Source of the DNA: Marthasterias glacialis
Taxonomy: Eukaryota > Echinodermata > Asteroidea > Forcipulatida > Asteriidae
Assembly: GCA_911728455.2 (NCBI GenBank)
Contig: OU452233.1
Location: forward strand, 9,157,505 to 9,221,504
Direction: 5' to 3'
DNA: 64,000 nucleotides
The translations under genes and the position numbers were made by a program. Below are positions 1 through 13,800 of this stretch, in pieces; position 1 is the first letter of the stretch, and every line of letters starts with the position of its first letter. A model generated the notes under the pieces. That model was not told where the DNA came from. It saw only the letters and a program-made list of their open reading frames with translations, and searched no databases.

Positions 1-473
1 TACGGCCATGCTGTGTGTACGTCAAAAATAGCCAAGGCCGCTATGTGTGTGCTGGACCGAAGCCAGCTAAAAAAACCGCCGAAGAAAGAAGTCGTCAGCG
101 CCAAGACCAATAACTCCAGAAATACTGGGGCTAGAGAGAAATTTCTTGTACCTACAGTTAGCTGCCATAGTCCTGCATTCGAAAATCTGGTTTTCCCGGC
201 CAGCCAGGGCCATCTTCCGCTTTGAAATCACCAGGGAGCGGGGCTGCTCCGAATGCGCTTCAAACGCCTGTCTTATGGCACTTTTGTACACGAAGCTGCA
301 ACATAGAGAAAACAAGACTTAGCAACGGCTTTATCTCCCAAAGTATTGGCGGGAAACTGACAAATCTGACACGGTTGGAAAGCCCTGTTCATAGGCTTTC
401 CGAAAATGCCGGTCTTGGGGCTGCCGGATAAATAGGGAGGATCTAGGGACCGTGGAGTGAGGACACCCCGAGG

Positions 474-959
474 ATGTCCAGTTCATACGGCCATGCTGTG
501 TGTACGTCAACAATAGCCAAGGCCGCTATGAGTGTGCTGGACCGAAGCCAGCTAAAAAAAAACGCCGAAAAAAGAAGTCGGCAGCGCCAAGACCAATAAC
601 TCCAGAAATAATGGGGCTAGAGAGAAATTACTCGTACCTGCAGTTAGCTGCCATAATCCTGCATCCGAAAATCTGGTTTTCCCGGCCAGCCAGGGCCATC
701 TTCCGCTTTGAAATCACCAGGGAGCGGGGCTGCTCCGAATGCGCTTCAAACGCCTGTCTAATGGCACTTTTGTACACGAAGCTGCAACATAGAGAAAACA
801 AGACTTAGCAACGGCTTTATCTCCCAAAGTATTGGCGGGAAACTGACACGTCTGACACGGTTGGAAAACCCTGTTCATGGGCTTTCCGAAAATGCCGGTC
901 TTGGGGCTGCCGGATAAATAGGAAGGATGCCAGGGACCGTGGAGTGAGGACACCCGAGG
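474..959 (+). repeat. Marker monomer, left block (also at 4357, 6299, 8727)
   Basis: This monomer is preceded by GGATCTAGGGA, where other copies read GGATGCCAGGGA. It has a long first A-tract followed by CGCCG (CGCGG in the 8727 copy), and it ends with CACCCGAGG, one C short. The same combination occurs at 4357-4842, 6299-6784 and 8727-9212 and nowhere else. Spacings of 3883, 1942 and 2428 bp are eight, four and five monomers. The block was therefore copied with a different number of monomers gained or lost each time. Confidence 0.85.
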
Positions 960-1149
960 ATGTCCAGTTCATACGGCCATGCTGTGTGTACGTCAACAAT
1001 AGCAAAGGCCGCTATGAGTGTGCTGGACCGAAGCCAGCTCAAAAAACCGCCGAAAAAAGAAGTCGTCAGCGCCAAGACCAATAACTCCAAAAATACTGGG
1101 GCTAGAGAGAAATTTCTTGTACCTGCAGTCAGCTGCCATAGTCCTGCAT

Positions 1150-3210
1150 CCGAAAATCTGGTTTTCCCGGCCAGCCAGGGCCATCTTCCGCCTTGAAATC
1201 ACCAGGGAGCGGGGCTGCTCCGAATGCGCTTCAAACGCCTGTCTTATGGCACTTTTGTACACGAAGCTGCAACATAGAGAAAACAAGACTTAGCAACGGC
1301 TCTATCTCCCAAAGTATTGGCGGGAAACTGACAAGTCTGACACGGTTGGAAAGCCCTGTTCATGGGCTTTCCGAAAATGCCAGTCTTTGGGCTGCCGGAT
1401 AAATAGGAAAGATGCCAGGGACCGTGGAGTGAGGACACCCCGAGGATGTCCAGTTCATACGGCCATGCTGTGTGTACGTCAACAATAGCCAAGGCCGCTA
1501 TGTGTGTGCTGGACCGAAGCCAGCTAAAAAAACCGCCGAAAAAAGAAGTCGTCAGCGCCAAGACCAATAACTCCAGAAATACTGGGGCTAGAGAGAAATT
1601 TCTCGTACCTGCAGTTAGCTGCCATAGTCCTGCATCCGAAAATCTGGTTTTCGCGGCCAGCCAGGGCCATCTTCCGCTTTGAAATCACCAGGGAGCGGGG
1701 CTGCTCCGAATGCGCTTCAAACGCCTGTCTTATGGCACTTTTGTACACGAAGCTGAAACATAGAGAAAACAAGACTTAGCAACGGCTTTATCTCCCAAAG
1801 TATTGGCGGGAAACTGACAAATCTGACACGGTTGGAAAGCCCTGTTCATGGGCTTCCGAAAATGCCTGTCTTGGGGCTGCCGCATAAATAGGGAGGATGC
1901 CAGGGACCGTGGAGTGAGGACACCCCGAGGATGTCCAGTTCATACGGCCATGCTGTGTGTACGTCAACAATAGCCAAGGCCGCTATGTGTGTGCTGGACC
2001 GAAGCCAGCTAAAAAAACCGCCGAAGAAAGAAGTCGTCAGCGCCAAGACCAATAACTCCAGAAATACTGGGGCTAGAGAGAAATTTCTTGTACCTACAGT
2101 TAGCTGCCATAGTCCTGCATTCGAAAATCTGGTTTTCCCGGCCAGCCAGGGCCATCTTCCGCCTTGAAATCACCAGGGAGCGGGGCTGCTCCGAATGCGC
2201 TTCAAACGCCTGTCTTATGGCACTTTTGTACACGAAGCTGCAACATAGAGAAAACAAGACTTAGCAACGGCTCTATCTCCCAAAGTATTGGCGGGAAACT
2301 GACAAGTCTGACACGGTTGGAAAGCCCTGTTCATGGGCTTTCCGAAAATGCCAGTCTTTGGGCTGCCGGATAAATAGGAAAGATGCCAGGGACCGTGGAG
2401 TGAGGACACCCCGAGGATGTCCAGTTCATACGGCCATGCTGTGTGTACGTCAACAATAGCCAAGGCCGCTATGTGTGTGCTGGACCGAAGCCAGCTAAAA
2501 AAACCGCCGAAAAAAGAAGTCGTCAGCGCCAAGACCAATAACTCCAGAAATACTGGGGCTAGAGAGAAATTTCTCGTACCTGCAGTTAGCTGCCATAGTC
2601 CTGCATCCGAAAATCTGGTTTTCGCGGCCAGCCAGGGCCATCTTCCGCTTTGAAATCACCAGGGAGCGGGGCTGCTCCGAATGCGCTTCAAACGCCTGTC
2701 TTATGGCACTTTTGTACACGAAGCTGAAACATAGAGAAAACAAGACTTAGCAACGGCTTTATCTCCCAAAGTATTGGCGGGAAACTGACAAATCTGACAC
2801 GGTTGGAAAGCCCTGTTCATGGGCTTCCGAAAATGCCTGTCTTGGGGCTGCCGCATAAATAGGGAGGATGCCAGGGACCGTGGAGTGAGGACACCCCGAG
2901 GATGTCCAGTTCATACGGCCATGCTGTGTGTACGTCAACAATAGCCAAGGCCGCTATGTGTGTGCTGGACCGAAGCCAGCTAAAAAAACCGCCGAAGAAA
3001 GAAGTCGTCAGCGCCAAGACCAATAACTCCAGAAATACTGGGGCTAGAGAGAAATTTCTTGTACCTACAGTTAGCTGCCATAGTCCTGCATTCGAAAATC
3101 TGGTTTTCCCGGCCAGCCAGGGCCATCTTCCGCCTTGAAATCACCAGGGAGCGGGGCTGCTCCGAATGCGCTTCAAACGCCTGTCTTATGGCACTTTTGT
3201 ACACGAAGCT
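1150..3210 (+). repeat. Dimer HOR, 971 bp, two tandem copies
   Basis: Sequence from about 1150 to 2239 recurs 971 bp further on with almost no differences. Shared private variants include TCGCGGCC (about 1651 and 2622) and GCCGCATAAATAG (about 1879 and 2850). The copy ends where GCTGCAACAT becomes GCTGAAACAT near 3210. Confidence 0.85.
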
Positions 3211-6200
3211 GAAACATAGAGAAAACAAGACTTAGCAACGGCTTTATCTCCCAAAGTATTGGCGGGAAACTGACAAATCTGACACGGTTGGAAAGCCCTG
3301 TTCATGGGCTTCCGAAAATGCCGGTCTTGGGGCTGCCGGATAAATAGGGAGGATGCCAGGGACCGTGGAGTGAGGACACCCCGAGGATGTCCAGTTCATA
3401 CAGCCATGCTGTGTGTACGTCAACAATAGCCAAGGCCGCTATGAGTGTGCTGGACCGAAGCCAGCTAAAAAAACCGTCGAAAAAAGAAGTCGGCAGCGCC
3501 AAGACCAATAACTCCAGAAATACTGGGGCTAGAGAGAAATTTCTTGTACCTGCAGTTAGCTGCCATAGTCCTGCATCCGAAAATCTGGTTTTCCCGGCCA
3601 GCCAGGGCCATTTTCTGCCTTGAAATCACCAGGGAGCGGGGCTGCTCCGAATGCGCTTCAAACGCCTGTCTTATGGCACTTTTGTACACGAAGCTGAAAC
3701 ATAGAGAAAACAAGACTTAGCAACGGCTTTATCTCCCAAAGTATTGGCGGGAAACTGACAAATCTGACACGGTTGGAAAGCCCTGTTCATGGGCTTCCGA
3801 AAATGCCTGTCTTGGGGCTGCCGCATAAATAGGGAGGATGCCAGGGACCGTGGAGTGAGGACACCCCGAGGATGTCCAGTTCATACGGCCATGCTGTGTG
3901 TACGTCAAAAATAGCCAAGGCCGCTATGTGTGTGCTGGACCGAAGCCAGCTAAAAAAACCGCCGAAGAAAGAAGTCGTCAGCGCCAAGACCAATAACTCC
4001 AGAAATACTGGGGCTAGAGAGAAATTTCTTGTACCTACAGTTAGCTGCCATAGTCCTGCATTCGAAAATCTGGTTTTCCCGGCCAGCCAGGGCCATCTTC
4101 CGCCTTGAAATCACCAGGGAGCGGGGCTGCTCCGAATGCGCTTCAAACGCCTGTCTTATGGCACTTTTGTACACGAAGCTGCAACATAGAGAAAACAAGA
4201 CTTAGCAACGGCTTTATCTCCCAAAGTATTGGCGGGAAACTGACAAATCTGACACGGTTGGAAAGCCCTGTTCATAGGCTTTCCGAAAATGCCGGTCTTG
4301 GGGCTGCCGGATAAATAGGGAGGATCTAGGGACCGTGGAGTGAGGACACCCCGAGGATGTCCAGTTCATACGGCCATGCTGTGTGTACGTCAACAATAGC
4401 CAAGGCCGCTATGAGTGTGCTGGACCGAAGCCAGCTAAAAAAAAACGCCGAAAAAAGAAGTCGGCAGCGCCAAGACCAATAACTCCAGAAATAATGGGGC
4501 TAGAGAGAAATTTCTCGTACCTGCAGTTAGCTGCCATAATCCTGCATCCGAAAATCTGGTTTTCCCGGCCAGCCAGGGCCATCTTCCGCTTTGAAATCAC
4601 CAGGGAGCGGGGCTGCTCCGAATGCGCTTCAAACGCCTGTCTAATGGCACTTTTGTACACGAAGCTGCAACATAGAGAAAACAAGACTTAGCAACGGCTT
4701 TATTTCCCAAAGTATTGGCGGGAAACTGACACGTCTGACACGGTTGGAAAACCCTGTTCATGGGCTTTCCGAAAATGCCGGTCTTGGGGCTGCCGGATAA
4801 ATAGGAAGGATGCCAGGGACCGTGGAGTGAGGACACCCGAGGATGTCCAGTTCATACGGCCATGCTGTGTGTACGTCAACAATAGCAAAGGCCGCTATGA
4901 CTGTGCTGGACCGAAGCCAGCTAAAAAAACCGCCGAAAAAAGAAGTCGTCAGCGCCAAGACCAATAACTCCAGAAATACTGGGGCTAGAGAGAAATTTCT
5001 TGTACCTGCAGTTAGCTGCCATAGTCCTGCATCCGAAAATCTGGTTTTCCCGGCCAGCCAGGGCCATCTTCCGCCTTGAAATCACCAGGGAGCGGGGCTG
5101 CTCCGAATGCGCTTCAAACGCCTGTCTTATGGCACTTTTGTACACGAAGCTGCAACATAGAGAAAACAAGACTTAGCAACGGCTCTATCTCCCAAAGTAT
5201 TGGCGGGAAACTGACAAGTCTGACACGGTTGGAAAGCCCTGTTCATAGGCTTTCCAAAACTGCCGGTCTTGGGGCTGCCGGATAAATAGGAAAGATGCCA
5301 GGGACCGTGGAGTGAGGACACCCCGAGGATGTCCAGTTCATACGGCCATGGTGTGTGTACGTCAACAATAGCCAAGGCCGCTATGTGTGTGCTGGACCGA
5401 AGCCAGCTAAAAAAACTGCCGAAAAAAGAAGTCGTCAGCGCCAAGACCAATAACTCCAGAAATACTGGGGCTAGAGAGGAATTTGTTGTACCTGCAGTTA
5501 GCTGCCATAGTCCTGCATTCGAAAATCTGGTTTTCCCGGCCAGCCAGGGCCATCTTCCGCCTTGAAATCACCAGGGAGCGGGGCTGCTCCGAATGCGCTT
5601 CAAACGCCTGTCTTATGGCACTTTTGTACACGAAGCTGAAACATAGAGAAAACAAGACTTAGCAACGGCTTTATCTCCCAAAGTATTGGCGGGAAACTGA
5701 CAAATCTGACACGGTTGGAAAGCCCTGTTCATGGGCTTCCGAAAATGCCGGTCTTGGGGCTGCCGGATATATAGGGAGGATGCCAGGGACCGTGGAGTGA
5801 GGACACCCCGAGGATGTCCAGTTCATACAGCCATGCTGTGTGTACGTCAACAATAGCCAAGGCCGCTATGAGTGTGCTGGACCGAAGCCAGCTAAAAAAA
5901 CCGTCGAAAAAAGAAGTCGGCAGCGCCAAGACCAATAACTCCAGAAATACTGGGGCTAGAGAGAAATTTCTTGTACCTGCAGTTAGCTGCCATAGTCCTG
6001 CATCCGAAAATCTGGTTTTCCCGGCCAGCCAGGGCCATCTTCTGCCTTGAAATCACCAGGGAGCGGGGCTGCTCCGAATGCGCTTCAAACGCCTGTCTTA
6101 TGGCACTTTTGTACACGAAGCTGCAAGATAGAGAAAACAAGACTTAGCAACGGCTTTATCTCCCAAAGTATTGGCGGGAAACTGACAAATCTGACACGGT

Positions 6201-9200
6201 TGGAAAGCCCTGTTCATAGGCTTTCCGAAAATGCCGGTCTTGGGGCTGCCGGATAAATAGGGAGGATCTAGGGACCGTGGAGTGAGGACACCCCGAGGAT
6301 GTCCAGTTCATACGGCCATGCTGTGTGTACGTCAACAATAGCCAAGGCCGCTATGAGTGTGCTGGACCGAAGCCAGCTAAAAAAAAACGCCGAAAAAAGA
6401 AGTCGGCAGCGCCAAGACCAATAACTCCAGAACTAATGGGGCTAGAGAGAAATTTCTCGTACCTGCAGTTAGCTGCCATAATCCTGCATCCGAAAATCTG
6501 GTTTTCCCGGCCAGCCAGGGCCATCTTCCGCTTTGAAATCACCAGGGAGCGGGGCTGCTCCGAATGCGCTTCAAACGCCTGTCTAATGGCACTTTTGTAC
6601 ACGAAGCTGCAACATAGAGAAAACAAGACTTAGCAACGGCTTTATCTCCCAAAGTATTGGCGGGAAACTGACACGTCTGACACGGTTGGAAAACCCTGTT
6701 CATGGGCTTTCCGAAAATGCCGGTCTTGAGGCTGCCGGATAAATAGGAAGGATGCCAGGGACCGTGGAGTGAGGACACCCGAGGATGTCCAGTTCATACG
6801 GCCATGCTGTGTGTACGTCAACAATAGCAAAGGCCGCTATGACTGTGCTGGACCGAAGCCAGCTAAAAAAACCGCCGAAAAAAGAAGTCGTCAGCGCCAA
6901 GACCAATAACTCCAGAAATACTGGGGCTAGAGAGAAATTTCTTGTACCTGCAGTTAGCTGCCATAGTCCTGCATCCGAAAATCTGGTTTTCCCGGCCAGC
7001 CAGGGCCATCTTCCGCCTTGAAATCACCAGGGAGCGGGGCTGCTCCGAATGCGCTTCAAACGCCTGTCTTATGGCACTTTTGTACACGAAGCTGCAACAT
7101 AGAGAAAACAAGACTTAGCAACGGCTCTATCTCCCAAAGTATTGGCGGGAAACTGACAAGTCTGACACGGTTGGAAAGCCCTGTTCATAGGCTTTCCTAA
7201 AATGCCGGTCTTGGGGCTGCCGGATAAAAAGGGAGGATGCCAGGGACCGTGGAGTGAGGACACCCCGAGGATGTCCAGTTCATACGGCCATGGTGTGTGT
7301 ACGTCAACAATAGCCAAGGCCGCTATGTGTGTGCTGGACCGAAGCCAGCTAAAAAAACTGCCGAAAAAAAAGTCGTCAGCGCCAAGACCAATAACTCCAG
7401 AAATACTGGGACTAGAGAGGAATTTTTTGTACCTGCAGTTAGCTGCCATAGTCCTGCATCCCAAAATCTGGTTTTCCCGGCCAGCCAGGGCCATCTTCCG
7501 CCTTGAAATCACCAGGGAGCGGGACTGCTCCGAATGCGCTTCAAACGCCTGTCTTATGGCACTTTTGTACACGAAGCTGCAACATAGACAAAACAAGACT
7601 TAGCAACGGCTTTATCTCCCAAAGTATTGGCGGGAAACTGACAAATCTGACACGGTTGGAAAGCCCTGTTCATAGGCTTTCCGAAAATGCCGGTCTTGGG
7701 GCTGCCGGATAAATAGGGAGGATGCCAGGGACCGTGGAGTGAGGACACCCCGAGGATGTCCAGTTCATACGGCCATGCTGTGTGTACATCAACAATAGCA
7801 AAGGCCGCTATGAGTGTGCTGGACCGAAGCCAGCTAAAAAAAACGCCGAAAAAAGAAGTCGGCAGCGCCAAGACCAATAACTCCAGAAATAATGGGGCTA
7901 GAGAGAAATTTCTCGTACCTGCAGTTAGCTGCCATAATCCTGCATCCAAAAAACTGGTTTTCCCGGCCAGCCAGGGCCATCTTCCGCTTTGAAATCACCA
8001 GGGAGCGGGGCTGCTCCGAATGCGCTTCAAACGCCTGTCTTATGGCTTTTTTGTACACGAAGCTGCAACATAGAGAAAACAAGACTTAGCAACGGCTTTA
8101 TCTCCCAAAGTATTGGCGGGAAACTGACAAATCTGACACGGTTGGAAAGCCCTGTTCATGGGCTTTCCGAAAATGCCGGTCTTGGGGCTGCCAGATAAAT
8201 AGGAAGGATGCCAGGGACCGTGGAGTGAGGACACCCCGAGGATGTCCAGTTCATACGGCCATGCTGTGTGTACGTCAACAATAGCCAAGGCCGCTATGTG
8301 TGTGCTGGACCGAAGCCAGCTAAAAAAACCGCCGAAAAAAGAGGTCGTCAGCGCCAAGACCAATAACTCCAGAAATACTGGGGCTAGAGAGAAATTTCTT
8401 GTACCTGCAGTTAGCTGCCATAGTCCTGCATCCGAAAATCTGGTTTTCCCGGCCAGCCAGGGCCATCTTCTGCCTTGAAATCACCAGGGAGCGGGGCTGC
8501 TCCGAATGCGCTTCAAACGCCTGTCTTATGGCACTTTTGTACACGAAGCTGCAACATAGAGAAAACAAGACTTAGCAACGGCTTTATCTCCCAAAGTATT
8601 GGCGGGAAACTGACAAATCTGACACGGTTGGAAAGCCCTGTTCATAGGCTTTCCGAAAATGCCGGTCTTGGGGCTGCCGGATAAATAGGGAGGATCTAGG
8701 GACCGTGGAGTGAGGACACCCCGAGGATGTCCAGTTCATACGGCCATGCTGTGTGTACGTCAACAATAGCCAAGGCCGCTATGAGTGTGCTGGACCGAAG
8801 CCAGCTAAAAAAAAACGCGGAAAAAAGAAGTCGGCAGCGCCAAGACCAATAACTCCAGAAATAATGGGGCTAGAGAGAAATTTCTCGTACCTGCAGTTAG
8901 CTGCCATAATCTTGCATCCGAAAATCTGGTTTTCCCGGCCAGCCAGGGCCATCTTCCGCTTTGAAATCACCAGGGAGCGGGGCTGCTCCGAATGCGCTTC
9001 AAACGCCTGTCTAATGGCACTTTTGTACACGAAGCTGCAACATAGAGAAAACAAGACTGAGCAACGGCTTTATCTCAAAAAGTATTGGCGGGAAACTGAC
9101 ACGTCTGACACGGTTGGAAAACCCTGTTCATGGGCTTTCCGAAAATGCCGGTCTTGGGGCTGCCGGATAAATAGGAAAGATGCCAGGGACCGTGGAGTGA

Positions 9201-10870
9201 GGACACCCGAGGATGTCCAGTTCATACGGCCATGCTGTGTGTACGTCAACAATAGCAAAGGCCGCTATGAGTGTGCTGGACCGAAGCCAGCTAAAAAAAC
9301 CGCCGAAAAAAGAAGTCGTCAGCGCCAAGACCAATAACTCCAGAAATACTGGGGCTAGAGAGAAATTTCCTGTACCTGCAGTTAGCTGCCATAGTCCTGC
9401 ATCCGAAAATCTGGTTTTCCCGGCCAGCCAGGGCCATCTTCCGCCTTGAAATCACCAGGGAGCGGGGCTGCTCCGAATGCGCTTCAAACGCCTGTCTTAT
9501 GGCACTTTTGTACACGAAGCTGCAACATAGAGAAAACAAGACTTAGCAACGGCTCTATCTCCCAAAGTATTGGCGGGAAACTGACAAGTCTGACACGGTT
9601 GAAAAGCCCTGTTCATAGGCTTTCCAAAAATGCCGGTCTTGGGGCTGCCGGATAAAAAGGGAGGATGCCAGGGACCGTGGAGTGAGGACACCCCGAGGAT
9701 GTCCAGTTCATACGGCCATGGTGTGTGTACGTCAACAATAGCCAAGGCCGCTATGTGTGTGCTGGACCGAAGCCAGCTAAAAAAACTGCCGAAAAAAGAA
9801 GTCGTCAGCGCCAAGACCAATAACTCCAGAAATACTGGGACTAGAGAGGAATTTTTCGTACCTGCAGTTAGCTGCCATAGTCCTGCATCCCAAAATCTGG
9901 TTTTACCGGCCAGCCAGGGCCATCTTCCGCCTTGAAATCACCAGGGAGCGGGACTGCTCCGAATGCGCTTCAAACGCCTGTCTTATGGCACTTTTGTACA
10001 CGAAGCTGCAACATAGATAAAACAAGACTTAGCAACGGCTTTATCTCCCAAAGTATTGGCGGGAAACTGACAAATCTGACACGGTTGGAAAGCCCTGTTC
10101 ATAGGCTTTCCGAAAATGCCGGTCTTGGGGCTGCCGGATAAATAGGGAGGATGCCAGGGACCGTGGAGTGAGGACACCCCGAGGATGTCCAGTTCATACG
10201 GCCATGCTGTGTGTACGTCAACAATAGCAAAGGCCGCTATGAGTGTGCTGGACCGAAGCCAGCTAAAAAAAACGCCGAAAAAAGAAGTCGGCAGCGCCAA
10301 GACCAATAACTCCAGAAATAATGGGGCTAGAGAGAAATTTCTCGTACCTGCAGTTAGCTGCCATAATCCTGCATCCGAAAATTTGGTTTTCCCGGCCAGC
10401 CAGGGCCATCTTCCGCTTTGAAATCACCAGGGAGCGGGGCTGCTCCGAATGCGCTTCAAACGCCTGTCTAATGGCACTTTTGTACACGAAGCTGCAACAT
10501 AGAGAAAACAAGACTTAGCAACGGCTTTATCTCCCAAAGTATTGGCGGGAAACTGACAAATCTGACACGGTTGGAAAGCCCTGTTCATGGGCTTTCCGAA
10601 AATGCCGGTCTTGGGGCTGCCAGATAAATAGGAAGGATGCCAGGGACCGTGGAGTGAGGACACCCCGAGGATGTCCAGTTCATACGGCCATGCTGTGTGT
10701 ACGTCAACAATAGCAAAGGCCGCTATGTGTGTGCTGGACCGAAGCCAGCTAAAAAAACCGCCGAAAAAAGAGGTCGTCAGCGTCAAGATCAATAACTCCA
10801 CAAATACTGGGGCTAGAGAGAATATTCTTGTACCTGCAGTTAGCTGCCATAGTCCTGCATCCGAAAATCT

Positions 10871-13800
10871 GGTTTTCCCGGCCAGCCAGGGCCATCTTCC
10901 GCCTTGAAATCACCAGGGAGCGGGGCTGCTCCGAATGTGCTTCAAACGCCTGTCTTATGGCACTTTTGTACACGAAGCTGCAACATAGAGAAAACAAGAC
11001 TTAGCAACGGCTTTATCTCCCAAAGTATTGGCGGAAAACTGACAAGTCTGACAGGGTTGGAAAGCCCTGTTCATGGGCTTTCCGAAAATGCCGGTCTTGG
11101 GGCTGCCAAATAAACAGGGAGGATGCCAGGGACCGCGGAGTGAAGACACCCCGAGGATGTCCAGTTCATACGGCCATGCTGTGTGTACGTCAACAATAGC
11201 CAAGACCGCTATGTGTGTGCTGGACCGAAGCCAGCTAAAAAAACCGCCGAAAAAAGAAGTCGTCAGCACCAAGACCAATAACTCCAGAAATACTGGGGCT
11301 AGAGAGAAATTTCTTGTACCTACAGTTAGCTGCCATAGTCCTGCATTCGAAAATCTGGTTTTCCCGGCCAGCCAGGGCCATCTTCCGCCTTGAAATCACC
11401 AGGGAGCGGGGCTGCTCCGAATGCGCTTCAAACGCCTGTCTTATGGCACTTTTGTACACGAAGCTGCAAGATAGAGAAAACAAGACTTAGCAACGGCTTT
11501 ATCTCCCAAAGTATTGGCGGGAAACTGACAAATCTGACACGGTTGGAAAGCCCTGTTCATGGGCTTTCCGAAAATGCCGGTCTTGGGGCTGCCGGATAAA
11601 TAGGAAGGATGCCAGGGACCGTGGAGTGAGGACACCCCGAGGATGTCCAGTTCATACGGCCATGCTGTGTGTACGTCAACAATAGCCAAGGCCGCTATGT
11701 GTGTGCTGGACCGAAGCCAGCTAAAAAAAACCGCCGAAAAAAGAAGTCGGCAGCGCCAAGACCAATAACTCCAGAAATACTGGGGCTAGAGAGAATATTC
11801 TTGTACCTGCAGTTAGCTGCCATAGTCTTGCATCCGAAAATCTGGTTTTCCCGGCCAGCCAGGGCCATCTTCCGCCTTGAAATCACCAGGGAGCGGGGCT
11901 GCTCCGAATGCGCTTCAAACGCCTGTCTAATGGCACTTTTGTACACGAAGCTGCAACATAGAGAAAACAAGACTTAGCAACGGCTTTATCTCCAAAGTAT
12001 ATGCGGGAAACTGACACATCTGACACGGTTGGAAAGCCCTGTTCATGGGCTTTCAGAAAATGCCGGTCTTGGGGCTGCCGGATAATTAGGGAGGATGCCA
12101 GGGACCGTGGAGTGAGGACACCCCGAGGATGTCCAGTTCATACGGCCATGCTGTGTGTACGTCAACAATAGCCAAGGCCGCTATGTGTGTGCTGGACCGA
12201 AGTCAGCTAAAAAAAAACCGCCGAAAAAAGAAGTCGTGAGCGCCAAGACCAATAACTCCAATAATACTGGGGCTAGAGAGAAATTTCTTGTACCTGCAGT
12301 TAGCTGCCATAGTCCTGCATCCGAAAATCTGGTTTTCCCGGCCATCCAGGGCCATCTTCCGCCTTGAAATCACCAGGGAGCGGGGCTGCTCCGAATGCGC
12401 TTCAAACGCCTGTCTTATGGCACTTTTGTACACGAAGCTGCAACATAGAGAAAACAAGACTTAGCAACGGCTTCATCTCCCAAAGTATTGGCGGGAAACT
12501 GACAAATCTGACACGGTTGGAAAGCCCTGTTCATGGGCTTTCCGAAAATGCCGGTTTTGGGGCTGCCGGATAAATAGGGAGGATGCCAGGGACCGTGGAA
12601 TGAGGACACCCCGAGGATGTCCAGTTCATACGGCCATGCTGTGTGTACGTCAACAATAGCCAAAGCCGTTATGTGTGTGCTGGACCGAAGCCAGCTAAAA
12701 AAAACGCCGAAAAAAGAAGTCGTCAGCGCCAAGACCAATAACTCCAGAAATACTGGGGCTAGAGAGAAATTTCTTGTACCTGCAGTTAGCTGCCATAGTC
12801 CTGCATCCGAAAATCTGTTTTTCCCGGCCAGCCAGGGCCATCTTCCGCCTTGAAGTCACCAGGGAGCGGGGCTGCTCCGAATGCGCTTCAAACGCCTGTC
12901 TTAAGGCACTTTTGTACACGAAGCTGCAACATAGAGAAAACAAGACTTACCAACGGCTCTATCTCCCAAAGTATTGGCGGGAAACTGACAAGTCTGACAC
13001 GGTTGGAAAGCCCTGTTCATGGGCTTTCCGAAAATGCCAATCTTGGGGCTGCCGGATAAACAGGGAGGATGCCAGGGACCGCGGAGTGAGGACACCCCGA
13101 GGATGTCCAGTTCATACGGCCATGCTGTGTGTACGTCAACAATAGCCAAGGCCGCTATGTGTGTGCTGGACCGAAGCCAGCTAAAAAAACCGCCGAAAAA
13201 AGAAGTCGTCAGCGCCAAGACCAATAACTCCAGAAATAATGGGGCTAGAGAGAAATTTCTTGTACCTGCAGTTAGCTGCCATAGTCCTGCATCCATAAAT
13301 CTGGTTTTCCCGGCAAGCCAGGGCCATCTTCCGCTTTGAAATCACCAGGGAGCGGGTCTGCTCCGAATGCGCTTCAAACGCCTGTCTAATGGCACTTTTG
13401 TACACGAAGCTGCAACATAGAGAAAACAAGACTTAGCAACGGCTTTATCTCCAAAGTATATGCGGGAAACTGACACATCTGACACGGTTGGAAAGCCCTG
13501 TTCATGGGCTTTCAGAAAATGCCGGTCTTCGGGCTGCCGGATAATTAGGGACGATTCCAGGAACCGTGGAGTGAGGACACCCCAAGGATGTCCAGTTCAT
13601 ACGGCCATGCTGTGTGTACGTCAACAATAGCAAAGGCCGCTATGTGTGTGCTGGACCGAAGCCAGCTAAAAAAAAACCGCCGAAAAAAGAAGTCGTCAGC
13701 GCCTAGGCCAATAACTCAAATAATACTGGGGCTAGAGAGAAATTTCTTGTACCTGCAGTTAGCTGCCATAGTCCTGCATCCGAAAATCTGGTTTTCCCGG

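Larger units (their letters stand above)
1..10830 (+). repeat. Left block: mosaic of 2-, 4-, 5- and 8-monomer HORs
   Basis: Monomer starts: 474, 960, 1446, 1931, 2417, 2902, 3387, 3872, 4357, 4843, 5329, 5814, 6299, 6785, 7271, 7756, 8242, 8727, 9213, 9699, 10185, 10671. Bases 1 to about 1330 recur at about 3884-5215 (offset 3883, eight monomers). About 4.1-5.2 kb recurs at 6.05-7.2 kb (offset 1942, four monomers). About 6.0-8.4 kb recurs at 8.43-10.83 kb (offset 2428-2429, five monomers). The copies differ at only a few positions by eye. This block shares fewer variants with the right half than with itself, and it carries most of the damaged 25-bp dyads. Confidence 0.85.

Noticed and set aside
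486-560. 5S rRNA- or tRNA-derived origin (TACGGCCAT start; GTTCATGGG as a B box)
   Set aside because: Only nine bases match the 5S start and the internal control boxes do not follow. The B-box candidate lacks the required A and final C. No cloverleaf could be drawn.
11669-11977. Histone-like look of one frame (basic AKKNRRKKKSAAPRP tail followed by a hydrophobic helix-like part and CLMAL)
   Set aside because: Comparison from memory with H3, CENP-A, H2A, H2B and H4 gave only scattered matches and no full histone-fold motif. The basic run is simply the A-tract translated.
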